A stretch of 64,000 nucleotides of DNA from Phytophthora sp. 'mugwort'. Lineage: Eukaryota > Oomycota > Peronosporomycetes > Peronosporales > Peronosporaceae. The position numbers and the translations under genes are program-made. The stretch is taken from the NCBI GenBank assembly GCA_033558025.1, contig JAUCEF010000007.1, forward strand, positions 6,324,001 through 6,388,000, read 5' to 3'. Shown piece after piece: positions 20,490-31,284 of the stretch (positions are counted from its first letter, which is position 1; each line of letters opens with the position of its first letter). The notes below the pieces were generated by a model, which saw nothing but the letters and a program-made list of their open reading frames with translations, was not told where the DNA came from and searched no databases.

Positions 20490-20851
20490 AATTCGCATGG
20501 CGTTCCTGCAACGTTAAATCTCTGGAAAAACTGGCTCTTTACGCAACGTTATCCGCCTAAAAGCAACGCTATTCATTCAATCGTATTTAACCGGTTTGAT
20601 ATGGTAAATCAATAAGAATAGCGAGGACGGGTATCATGGCCAACAAATCGCTAAAGTTGGAGGTGTCGACAGGAAAACTATTACCCAGCTAGGCCCCAAT
20701 ACCCTTCCCTGTCGGGCTTAACCCTAAAGGGCCGAGCGATATGATACCATGCTTGGTCCTGGGTTTAAAACCGCGTGCTGCGTTGTGTCGGCAAGATTCC
20801 CAAACATAATTTCACCCCCTCCTGGTATTAACGTTGCAGGACGCACTTTCA

Positions 20852-20950
20852 TCTAATTCATATTTAAAACTGACTATTCCGAAATGTTACATTGTTACAA
20901 CGAATGTTTGATACAAGTATTTAAAACGAGTGGATCTACCAGTCGTGTAA
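20852..20950 (+). repeat. Subterminal repeat, copy 2
   Basis: A diverged direct copy of 18112-18204, lying just outside the right inverted repeat of the pogo-like ruin. Confidence 0.45.
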
Positions 20951-20965
20951 GCACAACGTCATGCG

Positions 20966-21546
20966 TCGGGCAATCTCCGACATGCGATCGTCATCTTGGA
21001 CCCATCCTCATTCTCTACCGAACTCAACCTGTATGGGTCGACGTTGCACACATGGAGCAGCGGAAGTACAACGGTGCACAAATCTTCATGGTCGGACGAG
21101 AAGGAAACCTCGACAATTGAGCTGCACTGGTTGCACTTGCACCAATTGAAGGCCATGAAAACCAAACTCACTACAGTACTGGCTCTTCGAACGCATTATG
21201 CCGCACGGTTTCCCTTTTGACAACCGTTCCGGTGTTAGCTGATCGTCACAAGGGGATCGTCTCAGCGACTACCGAGCTGGGGGTATCCAACATGTTCTGT
21301 GTCCGTCATATCATCGGTACGACGGATCTCCTTGGTATTCTGGTGCGTAAAGGCGTACGCCGGCGTAGTGAACGCCAGATAACGTGTCCACTGTGCGCAC
21401 TTAAGCGGGATACACGGTACTACCCGCTGATTCCGAAGTCAGATGTCAACTCGGCTACTCGGCTAAATGAACTTAGCCGGTCGCTGAGTTCGGGTAGATA
21501 TTTGCGAAGGGTCGGCCGAAACCCGAGCGCACTTCATTCCACTTGA
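20966..21546 (+). pseudogene. MULE transposase fragment
   Basis: Three frames together give pieces of a Mutator-like transposase: VDVAHMEQRKYNGAQIFMVG (the DDE strand, with the first Asp), then a segment equivalent to the 'HCCxAGIRFPF' part, and VPVLADRHKGIVSATTE with MFCVRHIIG (second catalytic region and C/H motif). Frameshifts separate them. No termini were found, so this is a truncated fragment. Confidence 0.5.
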
Positions 21547-21589
21547 TGATTGTATGGGAACATAGTTAACAATAGGAGGAGTCCCTAGG

Positions 21590-22560
21590 GGGGGGCCAGG
21601 AGATAAACGATAACAGAGTAACTCTTTCCTAGACCAAGCCAAATGTACACTGTCCGGTAAGTCCTTGCACGGGCTGGATTATGGTTGCCGTTGACGCCCG
21701 AGAGGTATAGCTTGTAGGGTGTTGGCTGGTAGCGCCAAGAGAACTAGGTCGTGCGCGCCTTGCCAAGCGCGAAGGAACAAGTCCAGCCGAACTGGCGGGC
21801 CGGTACGCCGTATAGCCCCGGTACCATGACACTTGTAGCCGAGAAGCCTTTGCTCTAGTGACCCGTCAAAGCGCTAGCGCGCTGTCGCCTGATCTTTAGC
21901 GGAGGACATGGGATATCTGAGCAAGTGGCAGTCAGCTCAGCTGACCGCTGTGTATTGACTGGCTTGGGACCAGCTGAAGCGAGAAGCCACTGTCCCTGAA
22001 GGGCGAATCGCTAGGGGCAACCAGCGCTGTCCAACAAGGGCCGACTAGCTTGGTAAGTATCCACATCTGACGGAATTGCGTGTGTTGTAATACCACAACT
22101 GGTGCCGCGACCCGGGAACAGGGTGTACTTGTTTTCGCAGGTGCTAAGTTAACCAAGTTTCTAGTACTAAGCAGGATAATGGAGGTATCGTCGATGCCAA
22201 GCGGAGCTAGCCTATCGACAGCTGGAGGTTCACTCCTCGCGGGGCCGAACTCGGCTGGCTAGCTGATCGCTGACGTGACGTTGGAAGTCGCGACAGCGTC
22301 CGGTTTCACGATGACGAGATTGAAGACCAGGGAGAAGTGATGGAGGGTATGAGGAGAAGGCTGAGGCCAAATACGTGAAGACGACAGCCAAGTTGCGCAC
22401 GGAGCTCGACGAGGTATTGCTCCAAGTTAACTGGATGGAAAATTCGCGCCCAGTGGAGCGCAACCTCGCCACTGAACTTGAAGATGAGTCGACGGTGAAG
22501 GTCACGGTGTTGCTCAAGGGGAACGTACACCTTTATTGCCAAGAACGACACGACACGTAA
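21590..22560 (+). other. Possible LTR-retroelement leader and gag remnant
   Basis: TGGTGCCGCGACCCGGGAAC at about 22100 looks like a primer-binding site that would follow an LTR end. Downstream, an open stretch at 22375-22560 is rich in K/E/R/L (KTTAKLRTELDEVLLQVNW) and could be a gag fragment. I could not find a matching second LTR or any polymerase domain, so this is weak. Confidence 0.25.
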
Positions 22561-23460
22561 CACAGACACGCTGAGCGGGAACAAGGTTTTGCGCGACTCG
22601 GCGAAGAAATGAGGTCCCAGTCGGAGTGGACGATGATATTCGCACCGGTAGCCATGGTTCAGGCAAAATGGCCGATCTTAGGCCCGGGCCCGGCTTAGCT
22701 GGTGAAAAATACCAGCATTAATAAGTTCGTCGACGATACGGTGCTGTGGGTCCTGGGATAGCGCTGCAACAGCTTGATTCTATCAAGCGGGGACCTCCGG
22801 CGAGCTGTATGGAGCTAACACACTGGAAACGTCGAAAATGAGGTGCGCTTGACCTCGCGAGACCCCAGGCGCTTATGATCTCTAAGCGCATCGTCGAGGG
22901 TCCCAGTAAGATCCCGCTCCTGAAGACGCCTGAAGCTAAGCGAGTATGTAAGTCCCATTCGACTTGTTCGATCGACTACGGGCAACCCTGATTGGTGACA
23001 CGTTATCCACACAGAGTTGCCCAGTCTGATCTCTATGAGACTCACCAGAAGGTGGATCGGACTGCACTCAAGGCCCTTAATTATGTATCAGATCCGACCA
23101 AGTACTACTACACCTCAAACAATTTTACCATTTACTCAGCAATTACACAACGGTTGTGGGACTCAATCCTCCCTCCCCACTACATAACATTGGCGGACTC
23201 CGCTCGCCCCGCCCCGCAAACGTGCATGCATTGCGCCGTCACTTTTCTTGGTTCGCCTTAAAGTGCTCAAGGTTACTCTAGCCAAACTATAACCAAGTAA
23301 CTGATGAATCAGTTTTAAACACCTTCTGAACAAATATTCGATTTGTATCACCTATAATATAAAACGGATATAGCTAAGTATTTGCTTACTACTGCAGGAT
23401 AAAAGTATTATGTACTACCAAATTTATGTAGGGTAATGTTTAGTTAATGCCAGCTTCTGT

Positions 23461-23700
23461 TTACGAATTTTGAATCATGTCAAAATAAGTTCCAGTACAA
23501 TAACGAATACTGTAGCGACATTTGTCAATACCCCAAGCTTCTAACTCCAGCATTTTTGCGGACACCGGAACTCCATGCGCACGGAGGGCAACAAGCCACT
23601 CCAAGATGTCTTGCTCGGCGTCATCTGACATCGTCTTGGCTGCGCCTTTCTGCCGATAGCGCTTTTGCTGCGCGATCTTTGTCTTAGCAGCCATCGTCAT
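23461..23700 (-). pseudogene. N-terminal fragment of a pogo-like transposase
   Basis: The 79-codon minus-strand frame contains a basic start (KTKIAQQKRYRQKGAAK) followed by DAEQDILEWLVALRAHGVPV and SAKMLELEA. This is the helix-turn-helix DNA-binding part typical of CENP-B/pogo transposases in oomycetes. It ends before any DDE domain; nothing upstream or downstream continues it. Confidence 0.5.
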
Positions 23701-23999
23701 GACGTGGACTTCGTGCTGTTTCCAGCGGCGGATGACAAAATACGAAAACTACCCGAAGTTAAGGTCATAAATACCCCATGAAGCACTGATCACCGATACA
23801 AGAGACAGGCAGTGCATGCACACAGCGCCAGCAAGCCAACCAACGATGCTCTGAATGGGCGACCTGTGCCCCGATATGACAACACACCAAAATTGCAACT
23901 CATCCCTAAATTATTAATACTCTAAACCTGCAACTATCGGCTCCAATCCTACACGGGGAAATTAGCGCAAGCGCCAGCCAGGAGAGGGTTAGTCGGCTC

Positions 24000-24660
24000 C
24001 ATGACCGTGGTGCTTTAATAGAGGGGGGCTGAGATGCTCGTCATGTGTTCATAGCGGCGCGAGGAATGTGCAGTGATCGGCTATGCGAGGGAGTACTCAT
24101 TGATTGACCGGCTTTGTTTGATGGTCCAGGTGAATGGAGGGCACCTTAGACGATACAGCGCAGTCATGGCGAGCCGAGCGGAGCCCTGCGACGGCTCCCT
24201 ACGTGCGCGATAATATAAGGAAGGATATACAGTGATCTCCACTGCGCGTGTGTGATGTATGTGGTGCTGACCATGGTTCTGGGTACTGCATGCCGTTGGT
24301 ATACAAACGTTCAGTTATTACTTAGCAACGATAGGTTAGACGGAGCCCTGAATACGGCCCCTCTCGTGCTCATTGACGTGCGAAGGAGGCACGATTGCCT
24401 ACTGATGCGAGTTGGCGCTCATGGTGATGCTACACGTCGTGGTCGATACAGAACTGAGTTTCAGTCCGTCTATGGCAGCTTAGTCCGACCGCCCACTTGA
24501 TGTGCTGTGTGTAGCTTACGTGGCGGCTGATCATGAGAAAAGTTCGTTTTGCATATTAATGCAATTCAAGAGTTGTTGACAAGTGTTTGCTTTTTTTTAC
24601 TATATCTTACGCATTCTAACCTCTATCGAATGTGTAGCCGTTTTGAGGAGGGCGACCTGA
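24000..24660. other. Unannotated stretch
   Basis: I see no recognisable gene or repeat in this stretch. Short open frames have no family resemblance. Confidence 0.4.
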
Positions 24661-24667
24661 GCTCTGA

Positions 24668-26440
24668 TCATCGCTCATCAGTCGACGGGACATTCGCGCC
24701 GCGATACGCCAACGACTCGGGTTTCCCAGCGCGAAGGAGCCTACGAACGGATAGTGAGTACGTCAAGTGAATGCAGGCAGCATACTTCTGGAAAAAGAGA
24801 CAGCCACAGGATCGTGTCGACGTATTGACAGACCAACCCGTGCTCGGCATTCCATACACTTCCATTCGTGCCAAGTGGGGACCTGCTGTGCCGTGACCAT
24901 GAGTACTTCGTGTGTTCGACCAATTTCAGAGTCGAAGATACGAGGTACGGTTTCGATACGATGCGACCATATCGACGGAGTTACCGAAGTCGTCTGTCGT
25001 CAAGCAGGAACGCGATACTCTCGCGGCCGGGCGCTACTCGCATAGCACGGTTTCCGTCGCCAACTCCTTCGCGCACATGATGATGGACTTGGGGGTTGCT
25101 GGTTCGGTGGCAAAGCCTTTGCCACTCAAACTTTCAGCTGTGCAGCAGGTAAGAACTGCCGTATCGGGGCACTCATCTTCAGTCTGCTATGAAGAGTGTA
25201 CGGACGCTTGAGCGTTCTATTAAATTGTTCTACTGGGTTGTTCGTTGATTCGGAGCGCCCCGAAGCCGTTGCTGTGAAATTATGCGGAGAACACGGCGAG
25301 CTGATGGACATCAGCCCAATCTGCCAGCACCCGCTTTTTGGTTCTGAGGAACATGTCCTCGCTCAGCGAGAAATGCATGTCGTACACCCCAGTCATCACG
25401 AGCTTGGCGTGCGATGGAAAGAACCCCCGAGTTTTCTCGAACACTTCAGTAACCACGTGATAGAAGCACATCAAATACTTATCATCAGCATCACCACCCA
25501 AGACCTTGTTGGACGCCGTTGAATTGAGCATCGTCGGCATCACCCATGACTTGTTCAGCAACCAAGACTTTCCCAAAAACTTGATAGTGAATTCGATGCA
25601 GCGCAGCAAACATCTTCGTGTAGTGCGCCTCCGTGCGCTGCGACGACACAAATAGTGCTACCAGATGGAAGGTACGCGCGTGATCCGACCGCCTATGACG
25701 ACGACGGGATAGCCAACCTGATTGAGTTTGGAGGTGGCGTCAACGTGCAGCATCAGCGACGCTGGCAGTGCCAGTGGAACGTATCAGAAGAAGCCTGCGA
25801 GAAGTGACTCCCCCAATAAACGGTTCACATCGGAATCAGTTCCAACAGCAGACCTTCCGTCGCCATCCGTGCTCAGTTTGAACGTAAAGCTCTCATGCGC
25901 GTCCTGACGTAAGCTGCGTCGCGAATCAGCTCCCGCGTTTTCTCCACGTAGTCGATGCTGCCGAGCTTCGTGCTCGCGTAGTGTTGACAGAAACGCTGAA
26001 TTGTCGACAGCGATGGAAGATCTTCCGGTGCGAGGTTGAACTTGCGCAGAATTCCATTCCGAATGCGGACAGGCTTGAGGCCTTCCGCCGTCATTTATTG
26101 CGCAAACACCTTCATCTCTGGCGTGAGGAAAATCTTCGGTTTCGAGCGCATCTCAGTGACATGTTTTCCCGTCTCGAGGATGTCGACGAGTCGAGCTTCT
26201 CGCAGTGCAGCGTCTTCGCTCTCCACGCGCACTTCGCATAGGGGATCTCCTCCGCGCAGGCGCGGCATCTGCAGCGCCGCAGGCGGTATCGCATGTTATG
26301 CGGTACTGCCATGTTGCAACGGTACATGACACTAGCTCGCTCTTGCTTAACTTGGACGCCTTTAGAGACTTGAGCAAGATATTGGCATCTTGCCTCGAAA
26401 AGCGGTTAGCGAGAGGGGTCCAGAGGAGGGATCTTGGCAT
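24668..26440 (-). pseudogene. Degenerate MULE transposase with SWIM zinc finger
   Basis: From right to left on the minus strand the pieces are as follows. An N-terminal region with GLKPVRIRNGILRKFNLAPE and LPSLSTIQRFCQHYASTKLG lies at 26094-25873. The MULE core (VLGGDADDKYLMCFYHVVTE, with the catalytic C/H motif) lies at 25651-25280. TNNPVEQFNRTLKR lies at 25311-25126. A SWIM finger (CGCLFFQKYAACIHLTYSL) lies at about 24830. This is the normal domain order of Phytophthora MULEs, but the parts lie in different frames with stops, so the gene is inactive. Confidence 0.7.
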
Positions 26441-27169
26441 GGTGTGAGAGGGTGCGCGGACGGCGAGATGCGGGGCTCTGGTCACTTTCGGTTGTAAACG
26501 GGTACGCGCTTACGGCAGTTGGGTGTTGGTAGAATGACTGACAGTGCTTTCGTGCTAAAGCTTGGTCTACTTATTGGCGTCGGGTACTCGTGGTGTTGTT
26601 AGTATATGGTTGGTGTTTTTTTTATGGTATTGGTCGTAGTTTGTCGCGGCGGATGGCACGCACTTTTGATTTGTATGATTTGCTTTTGGTATCGATGCCG
26701 GGCCAAAACGTGCCGACAACGACGGAAATATCTGTGCGATCTGTAGAGCGCGAGCAATACCGCCTTAACAGCGAACGTCAAAGGGATACATTTTGGTGCT
26801 GGCAAGACCTTCTCCCGTCTCCTGCCGTCGCGGTCCTCCCTCGCATTGCGTGCTGTCACCGTTGTTTGTCAAATATCGCGATGGCACTCAGCTGGCTAGA
26901 TTATTTGAATGGTGTAGGTTTTCTGTGGGGTGACAATTACCTATTCCTTATGTGCTTGCTGACGGAGGCGTTTTACTGACACCTTGAGGAACCAATGAGC
27001 GGCAGGTAATTTCCGTACCGTTGTTGCTTATGTGTTGATGACAGTTCAGCACAAGCACAATTTTTCATTAGCAATCTCACCACGTAAGCAGCAGGCTAGC
27101 GTGAGGAGCCCACCCGGCCGCAATCGTGTGAGCGGTAGCGGCCGCAAGACCCCCAAGCACACCCGGACA

Positions 27170-28340
27170 TGCTTCCAGAACAGTCTGAAGCTCGAAATAG
27201 TTCTATATTTTTAAAACATACTGTTGATGCAACGCAAAATAATATTTTGCTGGCCTGGATGCCCAATGGTAGAGAGCAGAAGCGCAAACTGCTTTACCAG
27301 TGGCGTAAAGAGCGAAACAAACTCGAGCAGCAGTGTTCTAATCCCAACTAGCTCGTCTCAAGTACGTTCGCCCGGTTGGGTGTGCCACTATCCTGCCCGC
27401 CGCTGCTGAATGTGAGCTGGTGCAATAGATCAAAGTACTGCGAAAAGATGGGGCCCCGTGAGCGCCAAAATACTAAAACTTCAAGCTCTGCAAACTGCTG
27501 AGGACTACAGCATTGCTCCATTCAAGGCGTCATGACATTGGCGGAAAGGATTTATGAAGCGACACAGGTTCAGCATTCGCGCACGCATGAGACATGGTCA
27601 GGTTTCATTAGCAGAAGCAGAAGCCATTGCCATCAACTTCGTAATGGATGTGCAACAGAAGATGATAGAGCTAAGGGTCACCAAGGTATATAATGCGGAC
27701 CAAACGGGTAAGTTCGTTTTAAATTTGTTGTAGCGCTATCGTGTTGTGTTCACATATCAAAATGTGAACAGGCGTATTGTTTGAGTATCTACCAAAGAAC
27801 TCAATCAATAAAACTGGTTCAAAGACTTGTGGATACGAGGTGCCGGTAAGGATAAAGATCGGTTCACTGCTATGCTGATTGCAGATTCCAACGGTATAAA
27901 GTACCCACTTTATGTCGTATTGAAGAGTTCTCGCTCCACTCTGGAAGGCGGAGACGCTGCCAACTGGAAATACAGGCGAGGTTTTGGAATTCACGTTTGG
28001 AAAGAAGCCAAAAGCATAATGGAGGAGACTGGCATGCAGTAACCCTACGGCATGTGGAATGCGGCAATTAAAGTTGAGTTCCTGAAAGCCTGCTTTGGCG
28101 CCCGACCACAACCACGACAGCCAGTACTGTTGTTGGTTGATGATTTCTCTGGGCATTGGACGGCTGAAGTTCAAGTTTATGCTAGCAAAATTGATGTTCA
28201 TTTGATGGAAGTTCCGCCACCATGTACGGCGGTGTGCCAACCCGCCGATATCGCTTGGAACAAGCCATTCAAGAGCTACCTACGGACTGGCTGGGTAGAC
28301 ATGCTGCGTGGACAGCTACCGGGCACATATTACGAGTGAA
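27170..28340 (+). pseudogene. Degenerate pogo-like DDE transposase
   Basis: The plus strand gives a helix-rich N-terminus (QKRKLLYQWRKERNKLEQQC near 27290) and FMKRHRFSIRARMRHGQVSL near 27560. The DDE strand ends in KVYNADQTG near 27700. Then come a central part (27827-28042) and a C-terminal catalytic segment, VLLLVDDFSGHW ... PPPCTAVCQPADIAWNKPFK (28052-28339). A TAA at 28040 interrupts the frame and other frameshifts exist, so it is not functional. The family is the same broad type as the ruins at 18.5, 37.5 and 43.8 kb but a different lineage. Confidence 0.7.
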
Positions 28341-28399
28341 AAAGCCTTCAAGATGAAGTCCCTGACCCGTTCGTAAATGTGCAAATGGATTCACGCAGA

Positions 28400-28890
28400 T
28401 TGGAATGACCTAAAGACTACAACGATACAGAGATGCTTTTGGAAAGCCCATTTACTCCCGCCGATTCCACTGTCAGGTACTGTATACGATGCGGAGGGCA
28501 GTATTGATACCGACTTAGATTTTTTTTGTTTTGTTTTGCAGTGAGGCTGTCGAAGAAAACGACGAGTAGTAATTGCTAATGTGAGTCTTGCTTCGCAACG
28601 ATACATTCATTGAAGATCACTGTCGACTATCGCGGGGATGTGCTGCTTCAAATCATGCAAATACATGTCGGCAACACATAAGCAATACGGTAACCAAAAT
28701 TTGCCACGTGGGTTACTGATTGGTCAGCTGGGTAGGGTGACAATTAATAATTAACAGCTATTACGGCAACTATTGACCCTAATTTATTACTATTGGCTTA
28801 TATTACTTTTTGTCCGAGATACCACGATTAGACCCTAAACATCGCGTACCGGTATCTAAAACTGAATCTGAAATTGGCCAATTTGGGCTT
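28400..28890. other. Spacer before the RING gene
   Basis: An AT-rich spacer with no recognisable gene. The initiator-like TCATTTCT at 28901, only 14 bases before the proposed RING-gene ATG, is a weak promoter candidate. Confidence 0.4.
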
Positions 28891-28914
28891 TTCCAATGCA
28901 TCATTTCTGAAAGC

Positions 28915-30594
28915 ATGGCGTCATTCGATGACTTGGCGTTCACAGGCCCACCGGCGGCAGGCGTACGTAGCTAGCAACGCCCATAACGAAGCCCCCCCCC
29001 TGTTGCCCAGCACTCACATCCGTGTTGCTGCCATTTTGTAGGCTGCGGCGACTGCTACGGCCACGATAGCAGAGCTCTTCTGCAGAGATTGCAACGAAGC
29101 TCCACAAGCCACAACGGCAGGTGAGAGCTTGATAATCTTGGGGTCGCAAAGGCAGACTAGTAACTGTTGGTTTGGTGTGTTCGGCGCCGCAGATGGGAAA
29201 CGTTGCTTGACCTGCGGCTGCGAGTTAGAACGCTGGCATCAGGCAGTTGTGGGGCAGGTATGGACGTACTGGCTTACTGCTCGCTCGCTTAGTGTTCTGA
29301 TACAAGGGATTGTATTGCCGTTTGCGCTGTTTAGACCATTCCTGGCGCGATGTTGGACGGCTCTGAGACGAGTGTGCAGGACCTGCAGACGATGGTGATG
29401 CGCTTGTTAACTCAGGTCAGCAATGACTGGCATGGAGGAGGAGACACAGGAGCGCGTCGACCCGCATCTGATGAGGCTGGTAGGACTGCGATGAATGCTG
29501 CATTTTTGTTGCATCATCACGCTTAACTTGCTTGGCGTTCATCGAATCTCTTGGGGAAAACAGTGAAGAATTTGGGATCCTTTGCTGCTGACCAGGCGTC
29601 GACGATTGAAGTGGCAGTCGTCGTGAAGGGGATCAAGGGCGAGGTGGGCTCTCGATTGTGAGGGACAGATGGATGAAGCTGGCATTTACGCGTTTCCTCG
29701 TTGTCTTGCTTTCTGTTCTGCCAGGTGATCGCTATCCCCGGAAACTTTGGCCCGTGTGAGGCGCTCAAAGAGCGCAATGTGGTCATCGCCGACCCATTTG
29801 ACGGCGCGAAACCTTTCCGCAACACCAAGGATATGAAGGATAAGGTGATGATATTTTGCGAGAAAACACCGTCACGTGCAAGGTGTGCTACATGCTCGAA
29901 CCGCTGACTGTATTTGTGTTTGACAACAACGCAGATCGTGGTAATGGTACGCGGAGGCTGCACATTTGCGCGCAAGGTGCTTCGTGCTCAAGCCTCAGGT
30001 GCAGCAGGTGTGGTTATCATCCAGGCCGTCGATGTGTGGCCATATACGATGACGGACTCCACTGGTGAGAGCAAGGACGTTACAATCCCTGCGTTTATGA
30101 TGAGCGCCAAGGTTGGCAAAGGGTAAGTTCAGCAACTAGACTATAATTTCTGATTGTTTGCATGAACAAGATTTAATTGGGCTACTCTTTGTTTTAACAT
30201 CCTCATAGCTTCGTGGAGTTTGTCCGGGCCAAAGGAGACAAGGACATCTCGGCCGACATAATCGTGCGCAAGGACGCTCGGGAATGTGTTATCTGTCAAG
30301 TAGAGATGTCGATCGGTATGAAGGTCACGAGGATGCCGTGTCAGGTACTGGTTTTATCTGCTGCTACTATCTGTAAACCATATTTGCTCGTTCTCACTGT
30401 GGGTTTCTGCCCTGCCGTCTTCAACACAGCACATGTTTCACACGCCTTGCCTGCATGAGTGGCTGCAGATCGGCAACTCGTGTCCAATTTGCCGCGTCGA
30501 AATTCCGGCCAAGCGCACCACTCACAACAGCTCATCCACATCGCACAATGCTCAGCAGCGTGGTGATTTTGCGTGGAGCGAGTGGTTTTCCTGA
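28915..30594 (+). CDS. PA-domain RING-H2 E3 ubiquitin ligase (nine exons)
   Basis: Exons are 28915-28962, 29042-29120, 29193-29257, 29335-29479, 29564-29643, 29725-29844, 29935-30122, 30209-30344 and 30430-30594. All introns are GT-AG and 72-90 bp, all phases agree, and the product is 341 residues. Residues about 25-50 form a small Cys-rich ribbon (LFCRDCNEAP ... KRCLTCGCELERW). A PA domain follows at about 140-245 (VIAIPGNFGP, IVVMVRGGCTFARKVLRAQ, GAAGVVIIQAVD). The RING-H2 is at 268-308 (CVICQVEM ... PCQHMFHTPCLHEWLQ ... SCPICR). It would transfer ubiquitin from an E2 to a substrate; PA-RING ligases usually act on endomembranes. I see no clear signal peptide or membrane helix, unlike GRAIL/RNF13 proteins. 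Confidence 0.88.
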
Positions 30595-30728
30595 GCTTTT
30601 TCGCCATTATATTCCATAAAACCCACTGGGAACGATTTTATCGTTTAAACCATTTTTATTACCAAAGTTCAGCGAGCCAATGGTTGGCCGAAAGGCAAGC
30701 ATTGGCACGTTAGCACTAGACAGCAGCC

Positions 30729-31180
30729 ATGTCGACGGAGTTCTTCGCGTCAAGCGCCACGGCCACGGGGCCAGCCTTCTGCCCGCACTGCGGCACCATC
30801 CTGGACCACCCGGACACTAACAGCATCGTGTGCTCCGCCTGCGAGTACCGTTGCCGCTACCAGGGTACGTCCCTGCAGCATTCCTTGCCGATGTGTGCTG
30901 ATACTTATTCACACTCGTTTATTATCCATCGCCTGCAGAGCTGCCGTCGCTGACAGTGGTAACTCACAGCGAAGACAAGCCTACGCCCAAGTGGTTGGAT
31001 GCCGAGAAGGTCATGAGCGAGGTCACGGGCCCGGCCCGTGCCACGGTGGAGGAGACGTGTCCCAAATGCGGCAACCCGGAGATGGACTACTACACGCTGC
31101 AGCTCCGCTCGGCTGATGAGGGTCAGACGGTATTCTACGAGTGTAAGAAGTGCGGCCACAAGTTCTCGGTCAATAACTGA
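30729..31180 (+). CDS. RPA12: RNA polymerase I subunit RPA12 (two exons)
   Basis: Exons 30729-30864 and 30939-31180 (intron 74 bp, GTACGT...CTGCAG) give 125 residues, the normal length for RPA12/POLR1H. The N-terminal zinc ribbon is FCPHCGTILD ... SIVCSACEYRC. The C-terminal TFIIS-like ribbon is CPKCGNPEMDYYTLQLRSAD with EGQTVFYECKKCGHKF, and it keeps the acidic DE pair that supports transcript cleavage. RPA12 works in the nucleolus in rRNA transcription, proofreading and termination. The gene ends about 105 bases from the 3' end of the convergent HECT gene. Confidence 0.95.
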
Positions 31181-31284
31181 GCAACGTGGGCCGGGATAGC
31201 CGACGCACCATATAGATATATCGATACATGTACGTTCACCTCCGACGTTTGTGGCTGTGGCTTTGTATTTTGCAATGGGGATTC

